Shown: positions 22,561 through 35,587, counted from the stretch's first letter. The stretch: DNA of 64,000 bases from Amborella trichopoda (GCF_000471905.2 NW_006500065.1:5257585-5321584); one strand, 5' to 3'. The notes: generated from the sequence alone by a model not told the origin. Numbers and translations are program-made.

Positions 22561-24908
22561 TTAAGCCTTGATTGAAGCAACAGTTCGGGCTCGGAGATTG
22601 AGAAATATTCCCCTAGAAATGCAGAAATAATTGTAATAATGAAAAACATCAAGGGTTATTCAAAAGGTAGTGGGAAAAATGGCCAAGAAGACTACCAGCA
22701 ACACGCAATAAAGCTGTGGAACACAACACGGAGCTGCAGAGGCAGATACTGGTGATTTATCCAACCAACAATTGGCCAGAACTGCAGAAAAGGTCATCAC
22801 CAATTCATTAGATCCTATTCCTATCGTCTTCTATAAAGAACAAATAAAAATAATCATTGGAGGTGATTATACCATCCATGCTGTGAGTTGCACTGAAGGA
22901 TAATCCTTTTTAACTTTATCCTTGACCTGATGCCATGGTCTCCCTGCTTAGCCAAACAAAACAGTATGACTGCTGCTAAGATACCTATTTGAATATGATC
23001 TAGCCATGAAAAGTACCAAAGTCCCATGTTCAGTCAGTTCAACACTTGCAGGAACAAAAATATAATTTTCAGAGGGACCAAAAGTGATTTTCAGTAAAAA
23101 AAATATAGGATTAAGGCACTAAATTTTCCCCTTAGGAGATGCACTAGCATTACCTAGCATTTTGGGCTTATCCATTGAAAGGTATGCACAATCTAATTGG
23201 AAACCAACCAATGCTGATCTTGGCTGTGTGCTAGGACAAATTTCTCCCACATCATTTCATAGAATAATCTTTCTGATCATAGATGGTACAAAATCATAGA
23301 ATAAAGGAGAAGCCAGTCACGAACTAGTCCTACAGGTACCAAAACACCTGTGGACTATGGGAGCACTGATTAAATAAGCCTAATTTTTGGATCGATTTGA
23401 AAAGGTCGGATCGGTCCCCAAAAGCATGAGAGGGTAATATTTAATGTCCTAAAGACACTCGTCAAGTTTCGTCTTAATCCGACAGAGTTAAAACAGATCA
23501 GGATAAAATTTGGTTCACTATTCCAATTCCTATCATACTGAAAAATACATCATACCTAGGGCTCAATTACCGAGGCCTCTGATGAGATCATACCACCACC
23601 ATTGGATTTGAAACGCCCAAAAACCCTCAAATACCAATTTTCGGCTCATTTTGGACCGTTCTAGACCATTTTGAGCCTAACTTACCAAACATGGGTGGGT
23701 TTTACACTATTTTGGTGCAACCTTGGTGAACCAATTTCCATTTATGGTAGCTGTGCCATTTGATTTCAGGATTGCTTTGAGAATACCATAACTCTTTCAT
23801 CTTGAGGCCAATAAAGCATAAATTTCGGTATGAGATAGAGCTCATCAAGACACCCATTTTGGTATGTGGCAAGACTCGTGACAATGCCCGAAACGAGAGA
23901 ATTTCTAGACAGAAGTTGGATTTGAAAACTCATGTGTTGCAGAAATTTTAAAGAGGAATATCCCCTCATTCAAAGGGCCATATCTTGAAGCCCCGACATC
24001 GGAACGCCTCAAATGTAGGTCCGCTAGGACCACAATTTAGAGGGCTTCGATTTGAAGTAAAATTTACACAAGATGTAAGACCAAAAGACGTAGTATTTCG
24101 AATTCAGAAAATGGCACGTTTTCTAGCAACCGGACCCCCGTTTTCCGACGACTTCCCCAATTTAGAAAGCAATGGTCCGGCAACCAAATTGAGAGATTTT
24201 TATTACAAAATGATCATGACGGTATCTCCGTCGATTTATGATGAAGAAATCTACCCGAAATGTCAGGAAACGATCAAGATCAAGCGTTGAAGATCTTTGG
24301 CTAGATTTTCAAAGTGTGTCCAAAAACCTGATTCAAGACCAAAGCCACATATCAAAGATTCAAAACGATCATCTGATAACCCATCGTTTCTACATCATTA
24401 TTTTCATCGAAAGATCGCTGAAAACACCCGAAAATGGCCTTGAACCATGGTTATGGCTTATGGAACCTTTTTGGGGACCATTTGGTCATTTCCACGATTC
24501 TAGCTAAGGCCAAAATTGTCATTTTGCCCCTAGCTAGAATCATGAAAATGATATTTGACAATTCCTTTACTTTTGATCATCCACCCTTGTTTCAAGGGGA
24601 TGATATATAAGTTCTTTAAGTGAGGAGTGACCTTTCGGTTACCTAGAGCAAGAAGACCAGCAAGTGACTTGCCGATAGCTGGGTGAATGCAGTAGGTGGT
24701 GGCTTTTGACCAACCGATGCAAGCATCACTGATAGATGGGTTGTTGGCGTCGAAAGGTTGGAAGTGAGGGGCTCGAGAGTCCCTTCTCGCCTTAGGTCAG
24801 GCTGGAGCCCGTGAGCATTAACCATGATCTACGCTCAAGAGGAAGATGGGTGAGGACAAGCTCGCGAGCATGGTAGGGCCTAGCCACCGGTTTAGGTGTG
24901 AGAGAGAG

Positions 24909-24947
<39 letters not shown>

Positions 24948-27900
24948 CGAGAGAGAGAGGAGGGAGACGAGGACGACGACGAGAGAAAGAGAGAGAGAGA
25001 GAGGGAGAGACGAGGAACCGACGGCCAGAGAAGAGAGAGAGAGAGGGGGGGAGACGAGGAAACCGGTGGCTTGGCTACCGGTTTAGGCCAAGATAGAGGA
25101 AGGGAATCGATAGCCTGGCCACCGGTTCAGACTAAGAGGAAAAAGGGGGAGAGAGATAGAGAGAAACGATCAGATACCTAGCTTGGGTTGATCCTGATGT
25201 CCTTGAAGCACTCCTTGGGAAGGGTTAGGGTCTTGATAAAGAGGTTTAGGGTGAAGGGTTAAGATTTATGGATTAGAGTGTAAGGAAGTGAGTGGTGGAT
25301 CCTAGGTTGGAAGTGGGGAGTTCCAAGATGGGAGTAGGGAATTCTAAGTGGGAAGTGGGAGTCCTAAGTGGGAAGTGGGAAGTTCTAAGTGGGAAGTGGA
25401 AAGTTCTATGGGTAGACCTCAAGGTGTAAAAGTTTTCTCTCTTCTCTCTCTTAGGGTTAGAATGATGGAACAAGAACCAAGCTTAAGAGGGCAAGCTCAA
25501 TTTTTTTTATCTCTTTCCAACCGTAGGTTACAGATGACTTAAAAAAGTTATATATCATCCCCTTGAAACAAGGGTGGATGATCAAAAGTAAAAAGAATTG
25601 TCAAATATTACAATTTATTGAATTAAAATGTAAATCCCGTTTTTGGGATAAAATGATGATTTTGCCCCTAGCTAGAATCATGGAAATGGCCAAATGGTCT
25701 CCAAAAAGGTTCCATAAGCCATAACCATGGTTCAAGGGCATTTTCAGGCGTTTCCGACGATCTTCCAATGAAAATAATGACGTAGACAAGACGAGCTCGA
25801 TGAGATGATCATTTTGATATATAGCTTTGGTCTTGAATCGGGTTTTTGGACCCACTTTGAAAATCCGGTCAAAGACCATAGACTTGAGATCTTCGACGCT
25901 TGATCTTGATCATTTCTTGATGTTTCGGGTCGATTTCTTCATCATAAATCGATGGGGATACCGTCATGGTCATTTTGTAATAAAAATCTCTCATGTTGGT
26001 TGCCGGATTGTTGCTTTCTAAATTGGGGAAGTCGTCAAAAAAAGCGATTCAATTAGCCGAAAAAAGTGCCTTTTTGTGAATTCGAAATACGGCGTCTTTT
26101 GGTCTTCCATCTTGTGTAAATTTTACCTCAAATCGAAGCCCTCTGAATTATGGTCACAACAGACCTACATTTGAGGCGATCCGATGTCGGGGCTTCAAGA
26201 TACACCCCTTTGAATGAAGGGATGTTCCTCTTTAAAATTTCTTGAGAAAGTTAACAGTTCCTCTTTAAAATTTCTGCAAGAGTTTTCAAATCTAACTTCT
26301 CTCTAGAAATTCTCTTGTTTCGAGCATTGTCGCGAGTCTTGCCACATATCAAAATGGGCGTCTTGATGAGCTCTATCTCATACCAAAATTTGCGCTTAAT
26401 TGGCCTCAAGATGAAAGAGTTATGGTCTTCTCAAAGCAATCCCAAAATCAAATGGCACAACTTCCATAAATAGAAACCGGTTCACCAAGGCTGCACCAAA
26501 ATAGTGTAAAACCCACCCATTTTTAGTAAGTTAGGCTCATAATGGTCCAGAAAGGTCCAAATGAGCCGCAAATTGGTATTTGGGGTTTTCTGGGCGTTCC
26601 AAATCTAATGGTGGTGGTATGATGCTCATCAAATGCCTCAATACTAGGGCCCTAGTTATGAGGTATTTTTCAGCATTATAGGAACTAGAATCGTGAACCA
26701 AATTTCATCCTGATCTGCTTTAACTCTGTCGGACTTGGACGAAACTTGACGAGTGTCGTTAGGGCATTAAATACTATCCTCTCATGCTTTTTGGGAATGA
26801 TCCAATGTCTTTCCAAATCCATCCAAAAATTAGGCTTATTTGATAAGTGCTCCCGTAGTCCACAGGTGTTTTGGTACCTGTAGAGCTAGGTTGCGATTGG
26901 CTTCTCCTTTATTCGCGCCAAGGATTCACGTGTGTCGAACAATATCCTACAACAAACAAGGCGGACGACGTTGTTTGGGGTTTCTTGGGATTGGTTGGCG
27001 AATCTATTTTATGGAGGTCTCACATCTATACTGAGTGTTCACTATTGCTTAGATCAAATGAGACTCTTCAGATGGCCAAATAGCAATTATACATAAGGGC
27101 AAGTGTAAGATTGTAGATGCAAGACATAGTTACAAAAGGTCAGGCGAAATTCTTCAGATCGTCAGGTGGCACTTATAATGGGCCTCCTGACAAAGGAGTG
27201 GAGAGTGTGGCTGAGGGATGACAGAGAGGAAGTGCATGATCCAAGAGGGATTGGAGGACTGTGAATCCCAATAGAAAGGATAGATAATCAAAATAGAGTG
27301 AAGGGATTGAAGGTGGCTAATGCGGTTCCGTGAGTTGAAGTGCATGATCCAAGGGAGGGACTGGACAACTATGCATTCCAGTAGAAGGGATATATAGTCA
27401 GTACATAGTGAAGGGATTGAAGGTGCCTAATGTGGTTCCAGTTACTCGAGGAACCATGATTTTGGGCATAGGGATTTGGATCGCATTAACCCGGGATCTA
27501 GTTCCTCGATTTCCCAAATCGAGATCCCTATATCGAGGAAATGCCCAGACAAGAGAGCATGTGTCTGGGACAGGGGGATTGAGCTTCCAGAGCGGGAGCA
27601 ACCCCCTCCTTAGAAGATCCTGGTAACAATGTCCAGGACAGATCTGTTCAAATCAGTTTGTGAAGGCACATTCAAAACTAGGACAACTAGGCACCATATG
27701 TTAGGTTGCAAGCATCCTTATGAGGCAATGTCGTGGATCAAAATATCTAATAGGTTGAGATAATCTCTGAACTGCCCCATGAACAGGTGTTTTGGACATA
27801 TGGAACATTCCAAAAAAGATAGAGATCATAGGGAGATGACAAATACATCACAAAGATGGTTCAGTGAACTGGGAAATTCAAGACATCCATCATATCCAGG

Positions 27901-30900
27901 GAGCAATGAAAATGGATGGGGAAGCAAGGATATTTATGTAGTGAATATTCAAGAAATAGTTTCTAAAATGACAGTTTCCACTACTGATCAATAGATGCAT
28001 TCCGACTCTGGTTTCTATTTTGGGTCATAGGCTGCACCGACGCAGAGCAGAGGTCTGATTATGTTTGTTGAATCTATGATCCTTCAAATAGTCATGGAAT
28101 GTGATTACCGCTACTTGGACCCATTATTTACAAGGATTTGGTTGATTCTTCTGATTGCTTCAAGAGGAAGAAGCCTAGTTACATTGGGACTTTCTGATGT
28201 GCCACCACCTCCACCCACATGTTTACTTAAACAGGCACATAAATAATTCCAAACCCATAAACAAGAATATACAATATAATTCAATATAATATATATTAGG
28301 TGAGTTTCCTCTTTGAGGTGGGGCTATTATAGTATATTATATATTATATTTACATATTATGTATGAAACACATCAAACAAGCTTAACGCAAGCTTGTCTT
28401 AGCCTAAGTTTGGCTTGTTTAATAAACAAGTCAGCAGCCTTGTTTTCTCGAGCTGAGAGATGTTTCTCAATCTTGGCTCCTTGGGAGCGAACCCAAGCCT
28501 GCTCACATGGCGGCTTGGCTTTTTGACACCCCTGTTGCTGACAATTCATTGATAAAAATAAAGTATTCATCAAATGGCCCCCAAGGGTATAGACAAATCT
28601 AAATGTGTACATAAAATAAGAGAAAAGAAACAAAAGAGAAACAAGTGTACTAGATAAGCAGGCTTGGTGCAGGAAATCTAGGAAACTTCTGCATGTACAA
28701 GACCTCAAGTCTTACATTTGACCAGTGCTTCAGCAGAACCACGACATAGTGAAAGGTGATCTATGCCAAAATCTGCAGGTAGAAAATCCATAATACCAGC
28801 ATTGCTCCCAGGCAACAGAGTCTCATGTCAGGCCTATCTAGTAAAATTGAGCAATCGTCCTCTGCTGTCAATGGCCTAGAGAAGAAATGGAAGACCAGTT
28901 AGGTTAGCTATAGCTTAAGCAATATAGAACTCTGATAACATGCCAAAGAGCTATAATGCTCTAGACACCACTGGAAAGGGACAAAAAATGAGGATATGAT
29001 CCTTAGTGAAAGTCAATTTGACTCTATTCCCCACCCCCCCCCCTGCCCATATTTGCTCCAAGTCTCATATTTTTGCTTCACAGATCATCACTAGTGTCAC
29101 TGCATCTTTAGGGGATAGAGAAGATGTCTTGGACTGACTATGGTACCCTATCCCCTGTAACTAACATGAGTCATTTTATTTAATACTATTTTTCCTAATA
29201 TATATTATCGACTGAAGTGTTCACTGTAAGCCAAATGCTCACTTTCAGTTTCTTTTAAAGTTTGTGTCTGCAACATTTGGTACAACACCACAAAAAGGGA
29301 AATAGTGCAAGTGCACGACAATCGAAAACCAGAAAAAATGCAGATCCTAGGATTGTAAATAGAAAATGGTTACCCACTTTTTAACTAGTAAAGTACTGAA
29401 CAGGCCTAATGCTCATTCTCTAAATAAAAGAAGTGTACTACAGTCCTTATCACTACAATACTCACACTTTCTTTCTTGTAAAGATAAAATATGTATACCT
29501 CCGATGTTCACAAAAACTAAGTTACCAATCAGGTGTTTCTAGCAAGGAGAGATATTTCCTCTATTTTCTTCAAAAACAACCCAATCATTCAAAAACTCTG
29601 CCAGGAAATTAAATATGCTAGGATGTGACTGCATCTTCAGCCTAAACTACTGGACAGAAATAGTTATCAAATAATTTGCATGCTCACTTTGAATAAGATC
29701 TTTAAGGAACTCTACACCAGAAGTTCTTGAATTGCATGAACGATTAAAAATTGCCACAGCATATCAAAACTAGACTCCTTCAAACAGGAAGCAGTGCTTT
29801 CCTACTCTTGAATCTTAATCATCTAGTTCATGGAAGATCCTGAAATTCTTCTCAAGCATTGGTAATAACCTGAATCAATCAGTCCATCAAGTTGACTAAA
29901 AAATAAATAATTTTTAACTAGCATTCACGAAAAACCATGAAACGGAAGTTTGAGTCCCATCAAGTCATGATACAATCTACAACTTTAACTCTTAAGGAAA
30001 ATCATACGGCATTCTGTTGAATCTGCACTTTCCTTACATTACATTACTTATGGCCAAAATGATGGATTTACCCTGCACAAACTAATACGCACCCCAATAA
30101 TGTACACGTACAAATATTAAGCTAAAACAAAAAATGACTGCATTACCTCCATTACATCTAACATAAATAACAATGTTATAATACAACGCTTGGACTTGGG
30201 ACTTGGTAGGGAACCAAGTCAGAGTCGTCTGTACAACTCAGCCAAGTATGTCAGAGACTCAGCCAAGTTTGTACAATTTATAACACTAAAATATAGGAAC
30301 CAAGTTTAACCAGTTTTAGAACCCTGATAAATAATGAGCTGAAAACTATAAACAAACACTGTCACAACACGCATACTAATGATGGAGCAGGTTCTTATAA
30401 GTTCACAAGCATATGTAAAATAAGCCCTCCAGAACAATACCTTTTACTTCAAAAAAAGTTTCGATAAGAAGCACACAAGGCATGTTATCAGCACATTTAT
30501 ATAACAGGCCAATAGCACATGCATTGCACAAAGCTCTAATTTGTGAACTGTATACTTTTCTTTTGTATATTTTACAATTATTATACTTATTGTTATACTT
30601 TATTTGTAATTATTTATGCCAAGATAAAAAAAATGAATTTTCAAGTAAAAACATTTCCTATTTATGATGTCTATTTATGGAAGTTGTTTTTTAAATTACA
30701 AAGATTATTTGTTTTAAAACTAATTAAGATAATTCTAAATAAGAGATATGAAATTCTAAGACTAGAGATGGAGTCCTACTTTCTCTATTTTTGAAGAAAG
30801 AATATAGGAAGAAAATTGGAGTAAGAGAGAGAAAGCTGGATTTATTGACTGTGCTTAAAGATAGATATAGGACTTTTTGAACTTATGATAGAGAAAAAGG

Positions 30901-33900
30901 AGTCATAGAAAGGACTCCAAAATCCACACTCTATTTTTCTCCCTTAGTAAGATAGATATTTAAGTAGTGCATTATCATATATTATGCCTGCTTCACAGAT
31001 AAGTGGAGTAGTCCATTTCTCTAAAACTGATAGGGAGGGAAAACAATTACAAATATGCCATTTCTACTCCAGTAACATGATGATTGGAAAAGTGAACTTA
31101 GAGTTATTAACTCACTCACCCTCAACTATCCATCCATAATAAATCAAGAAAGCCAAGTGGTTGCAAGGAGAAGCAGTCAATTGTTCCAACAACACCTAAA
31201 GACAATTTCATGAACAGAAGCATCAGAATAATTTCTTCTGTTAAACATTTCATCATTAACTGGAAAGAGATGTAAGACCATTCCAAGTAAATGGCTTCCA
31301 GAAAAATACAATTTAGTAGCTTCTATGAGAAATATAACTTTAGATAATAACCAAAACAATATGCAATTGAAAGGAGGTAAAAACATGGCATAGTGCAGCT
31401 GCCCAGAAATATTTGAGTTTAAAGAACTGAACTAAATATTGAAGATCAGCAAGAGGATGCAGAAGTTGAAGTTCCTGTTACCTTCTTAACCACTGTTTTG
31501 GAATCTTTCTTGCCCTTGAAAATTATATCCATTAGTTTATGCATGAAATGCCCAAATGGTCCTCCATATGCAAATCCAAAAAGCTGCATTTCATTAGATT
31601 GGTCAAATATCACAAATCATAATAAGTTAAGATGTAGTATGTAAATCACATGGTTACAGATCTAGCAGTGCTTTTTCAGAACTTTTGTTGCACAAATTCA
31701 CTCTTGCATGCAGAAATGGATGGTATTTACATACATAATGCAGGATGATGAATCACAAGTACACAGAAGAGACAGACGAACTTGTAACGAGAATACATAT
31801 TTGCATGAGATGTGCATGGAAGAGCACAAAATGCACAGAAAATTCTCGCAAAGGAGAAGTTTGACAAACTGTATAAATTGACCTTTTTTTTATCATAATC
31901 AAATCCATTTATTGGAATTAAGAAATGACAAGTAGTAGTTTTTCTCTTGTTAGTAAATTCATTAAAAGGACATGTGAAAATTCAAGAATAGATCGTTACC
32001 CAGAAAGCGATGCAAAAGTGAAGCAGAAAATTGACAGATGCTAAGAATAACTATTCTAAAAGGAACCATCTGCAAGAGTTAGTAATCCCCAAATACAAAA
32101 AGTCATGTGATGTAAGGAGATCTTCAATGTGTTTGCATGGTATGTGCATGGAAGAGCATAAAATGGACAGAAAATACCCGCAAAGGAGAAGTTTGACAAA
32201 ATGTACAAATCGACCTTTTTATAATAAAATTTAATCCATTTGTTAGAATTAAGAAATAACATGTAATAGGTTTTCTCTTGTTAGTAAATTCATTAAAAGG
32301 ACATGTGAAAATTCAAGAATAGATTGTTATCCAGAAAGCCATGCAAAAGTGAAGCAGAAAAATGACATGCAGACAATAACTCTTCTTAAAGGAACCATTT
32401 GCAAGAGTTGTTTGATATCCCGAAAGACAAAAAAGTCATGTGATGTAAGGAGATCTTTGGGAAGGTTAAAGCTGAGGAAACAATTAAGAAGTATAAGGCT
32501 AGATTCTCTTTTTTAGTTGCAAATGCTAAATTAGCAGCTAAAAGAAAGCAATGTATTATGGTGATGCACATTCTTTTGGGGTAAAAATTTACAAAACTAT
32601 ATGGATAATGTTGGGAATAGTAGCATACTACAAGTTGGAACTATTTCAGATGGATGCTAAAATGACCTTATTGGATGGAGATAATGTTTAAAAAAAAAAA
32701 CACCTTTTTGGAACAACTGCAAGAGTATATGGTTCAAGGTCAATTGGAAAAACTATGTACACTGGAAAAGTCATTATGTAGTCTAAACAAATCAACAGAT
32801 TATGGTGTCTAACTTTGCTCAGATTGGTCTTGTAGCCAACAAACTGGATCTTGTGTTTATGTCTAGAATTGTAGAAGTAATTTGTTATTTTGTCGATATA
32901 AGTAAATGGCAATATCACTGGCCCATAAATAATAAGGAAAAGATGAATAAAACAAAAGAGGTCTTAGTTTTAATGAAGGACAAGAGAAGTTTCCTATTTT
33001 TCAGGCTCAATGATCACCAATGATAGACAAACTAAAATGTCATTGTTATTGGAGAAACAGCTTCAGAATGTCCCTATAGGATTCAACATACGAATGACTG
33101 TTCCTATTTGTAAATGGACAAACTTGTCAAAGTTAGTATCTAACCATTGATGAGAATAAGAGGAAAATGGGGCATACTTCGTATGTGTGTATCCAAGTTT
33201 GCAGTAAGGCATTTGCATAGACTCAGCAAGCGGTCGAATGAGTAATTGTTGCATCAATGGATTTCCTCTGCTGCTCATATCCTTTATGTATGGTTTTATA
33301 TGTCTTTTTAAGAAACTATGTCATCTAGGTTTTGTCAATATCACTTCATTGTGGTTAGCCTTTCACGAATATTTCATTGGAGATATGTGTAATTTGAAGA
33401 CGTTCCAAGCTAGTGCAAGCTTTCTCGGATGATTATCTTCTGTTTTATACGATCTATTTTTTGTGTTTTCAATCAATGTAGTTGCTTAAATTGATTGGCA
33501 TCTATAAGATGCCATGCCACTTATAGCTGACATAATTACTGCCATCTGTAAATCGAAACAGAGAGCAAGGTTGTGGATCTTCTATCTACAATCAATTAAC
33601 CAGAAAAAGTAAAAGTAGAGAATCCATACGGGAGACAGGTGTAAAATTTATAGAGGTTTTAGTCATTTGGAAGAGATGCAAGACTCATGAGAAACCTTGA
33701 AATTGTTGCAGGGTAATGGTTTTCCTAATATAATGTATATCTGCCAGAAGTCAAGGCTTACTAGGAATAGATGGGGACTCAATTATGGTGGTCAATACAG
33801 AGGGTAAAGAAAGCAGAGAGCACTTAAAGAGAGATGGTTTCTTTTGTATATGAATTCAGTGATACAGCAACCAACTCCAAACCGAAAACAACAGTCCAAC

Positions 33901-34780
33901 TCTCTAGAGTAGAGCGAGAAATCAAACCCAATAAGAAAGTAAAAGACAGAGATTCTATTACGATCCTGCTCGAAAAGATCATAAACTGCAACCAGAAGGA
34001 TAGTTTGATCCTCTTTCTAGGGGCAAAATTCAATACTTTATTATTGTAACTCACATTTCTATATAGGCATTCCCCCAACCTACTCCCATACAATATTCAA
34101 ATGAAGAGGCTACCAATCAAAAGAAATCCCCAAATCCTATTTAGATATTCACAATGGCTAAGTTAACTACCCAGGCTGCTCATCCCTTTATTCTCTAGCC
34201 CACAGTTTCCTAACAGATTCTTAAGAAAAAGTATAACAGATCCTAAAAAAAACGTAGATATCAAGCATGTATCCCATGAGAGAGAGAATTTACCACTTTC
34301 AGAAGGAAACGCCGCAATTGAATCCTTGGAATGCCAGACAGCTTCTGCGCAACCGCATCACTGCATCCGGCCAAAGCGCCGGCAGTAATGGCCTGCGTAA
34401 AGACGATTCACCATTTGGAGAGAGAAAAAGAACCCCAAGTGTACAGAGAAACAAGCAGAGCCACATCTGATAGCACTAAATCCCATTAATGGGAATAAAT
34501 TTGACAATAACAGTAATAGCATGAAAACTCAACAAGGGCAAAGCTAGAGAAATCAATGAGGGGAGTACTAATCAAGAAATACTCCGCAGGAACCGCAATG
34601 AGAGAGAAAATCAACAAGAACTTAGCTAGCAGAAACACTAAAAACAAAACAGAAAAAAAAGCTCATCAGATAAGGAAAACCTAGATCATGATATCAACAG
34701 TAGTAAACCTTGGTCCCGAGAGGATGATGGTGCAACTGTAAGAGGTAATAGTTCCATCCTTTCTTCGCAATCGCACCCAT
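22561..34780 (-). CDS. PMP22: Peroxisomal membrane protein PMP22 (Mpv17/PMP22 family), seven coding exons
   Basis: Coding exons on the minus strand: 34780-34709, 34392-34294, 31583-31482, 31195-31120, 22943-22873, 22781-22696 and 22612-22561. They total 558 nt, that is 185 residues plus TAA, with GT-AG at every junction and no frame break. The product is a small four-helix membrane protein of the peroxisome. Plant PMP22 is about 190 aa, so this is full length. Readable landmarks: start MGAIAKKGWNYYLLQLHHHP; AITAGALAGCSDAVAQKLSG; GFAYGGPFGHFMHKLMD; LLEQLTASPCNHLAFLIYYG; RPWHQVKDKVKKDYPSVQLT; the family signature FWPIVGWINHQYLPLQLRV; end GIFLNLRARTV. The transport role is not settled; the family is linked to membrane permeability to small metabolites. 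Intron 4 (22944-31119, 8.2 kb) holds the giant inverted repeat, and intron 2 (31584-34293) holds a tandem duplication and a copia relic. No gene neighbour shares its strand or function. Assignment is confident; expression is inferred from the intact frame. Confidence 0.95.
24897..25175 (+). repeat. GA-rich tract with CCACCGGTTTAGG-type units in the loop of the giant inverted repeat
   Basis: Long GAGA runs are interrupted by three copies of a (C/T)(T/C)ACCGGTT(T/C)AG(G/A) word (about 24880, 25070, 25120). The Arg/Glu-rich frames here are simple-repeat translations and not genes. Confidence 0.7.
25305..25415 (+). repeat. Short tandem repeat, GTGGGAAGT(T/G)CTAA units
   Basis: About five imperfect copies of a GGAAGTGGGAGTTCTAAGTG-like unit of about 20 bp in the loop of the giant inverted repeat. 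Confidence 0.7.
27229..27445 (+). repeat. Tandem duplication, 108-bp period
   Basis: GAAGTGCATGATCCAAG starts at 27229 and again at 27337. Both copies run through GTGAAGGGATTGAAGGTG to GGTTCC. Non-coding, in PMP22 intron 4. Confidence 0.8.
31806..32465 (+). repeat. Tandem duplication, about 332-bp period, in PMP22 intron 2
   Basis: TGTGCATGGAAGAGCA occurs at about 31810 and 32142. Both units continue through AAAGGAGAAGTTTGACAAA and GGACATGTGAAAATTCAAG to GTCATGTGATGTAAGGAGATC. The two units are highly similar. Non-coding. Confidence 0.85.
32455..32930 (+). pseudogene. Copia reverse transcriptase relic, antisense in PMP22 intron 2
   Basis: Plus-strand fragments in order: ETIKKYKARF (about 32475-32505), LFQMDAKMTLLDGD (about 32640-32680) and EYMVQGQLEKLCTLEKSLCS (about 32723-32780). 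They match successive copia RT blocks: the IKKYKARLVAKG start, the QMDVKTAFLNGDL core, and the PEGFV...VCKLKKSLYGL block. Frames change between blocks and stops are frequent. The catalytic YVDD is not readable, with only FVDI near 32893. No LTRs were found beside it, so it is an old fragment. Confidence 0.75.
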
Positions 34781-35080
34781 GACTGACACTAAACCAAAAC
34801 TTTATTTTTAGAGAGAGAGAGAGATAATTTTGTGGAGATGAAACGCAGCGAAAACAAAAATTAGTGGAAGCATCCATTTCAGTAGCAGATTCTTCTGATT
34901 CCACGTTTGAGAGTGATTTTTGTTGGTGGAAATTAATGGCTTGTGATTTTTCATTATTTCCACTGGAAATAGTGGTGGGAATAACAGACATGGGTCGCTT
35001 TACTCAAAGGATCAGGTTTCCATGCAGCAAATGGGTCTGCAGGACTCTTAATAAATTTATTTGGTGATGGGTTTTGAGAC
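34781..35080 (-). promoter_or_regulatory. PMP22 5' leader and proximal promoter region
   Basis: Upstream of the ATG at 34780 on the minus strand is a CT-repeat (about 34810-34825) typical of plant leaders. No TATA box is obvious. A foldback element begins about 300 bp upstream (35081), so the proximal promoter must lie within these 300 bp or partly in the element. Confidence 0.4.
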
Positions 35081-35587
35081 TTAATTTTTAGAAAAATTTC
35101 GTAATTATCTATTTTAGTTTTCGTTATTATTAGAATATTGAATATTTTATGTTATTACTGATATATTCGTTTTTTAGATTTTATAATAAAATTTTTAAAA
35201 AAAAACTGATACATTCGTTTTTTAGACTTCTTAACAAAATTTTAACAAAAAAAAACAAAACTACTCATGTTCGGCTTTTTTGAAATAATAAAAATTTAAA
35301 ATTTTTTATTATTGACTAACCGAAAATTTATTGGAAAACAGAAAAAAATTTCTCTCTTTCTCTTGTAGATACACTGCATATTCTCTCGCTATCTTTCTCT
35401 CGACATGGGGATTGTTTTCTCTCTCTTGTGGTCCTTAGCTTATTTTAAACTTCCCTTGCTTTTTGGTACATCACAGATATGATCTCTAGTCATTTTCAAT
35501 CATTCATGCAATTAGAGGGTTTGTAGCAAGTGATCGAGATTTTTATTTTTATTTGTATTTGGTTGAAAGCATTCACTGATTCACCTC

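Larger units (their letters stand above)
23299..26914. repeat. Giant inverted repeat (3.6 kb; arms about 1.3 kb) inside PMP22 intron 4
   Basis: The left arm (23299-about 24625) and right arm (about 25545-26914) are reverse complements over their whole length with moderate divergence. Outer ends share GAATAAAGGAGAAGCCA and CTACAGGTACCAAAACACC. Inner ends share ATCATCCCCTTGAAACAAGG. The loop of about 0.9 kb is GA-rich with short tandem repeats. No flanking target duplication was found. The right arm carries an internal duplication of a GTTCCTCTTTAAAATTTCT unit (about 26222-26285). Frames in the arms (for example 23985-24290) lack recognisable domains. Either a foldback element or two retroelement LTR-like copies in opposite orientation could explain it. 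A diverged relative of one arm lies at 49120-49680. Confidence 0.88.
22944..31119 (-). other. PMP22 intron 4, expanded by insertions
   Basis: The 8.2-kb intron has donor G|GTGAGT at 31119 and acceptor AAGCAG ending at 22944. It contains the giant inverted repeat (23299-26914), a 108-bp tandem duplication (27229-27445) and AT-rich unique sequence with a C run at about 29034-29043. The stretch 28000-31100 shows nothing recognisable. Confidence 0.85.

Noticed and set aside
23985-24290. 101-codon frame in the left arm of the giant inverted repeat
   Set aside because: Not kept open in the right arm or in the 49-kb relative, and no recognisable domain.
24846-25181. Arg/Glu-rich open frame
   Set aside because: Translation of a GA-rich simple repeat; no start context, no domain.
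27779-27994. Possible copia gag zinc-knuckle (CFGHMEHSKKD) fragment
   Set aside because: Only one cysteine of the CCHC motif is present and no neighbouring gag or protease sequence could be read.
34686-34991. 101-codon minus-strand frame overlapping PMP22 exon 1
   Set aside because: Different frame from the PMP22 coding sequence, which continues through exact splice junctions.
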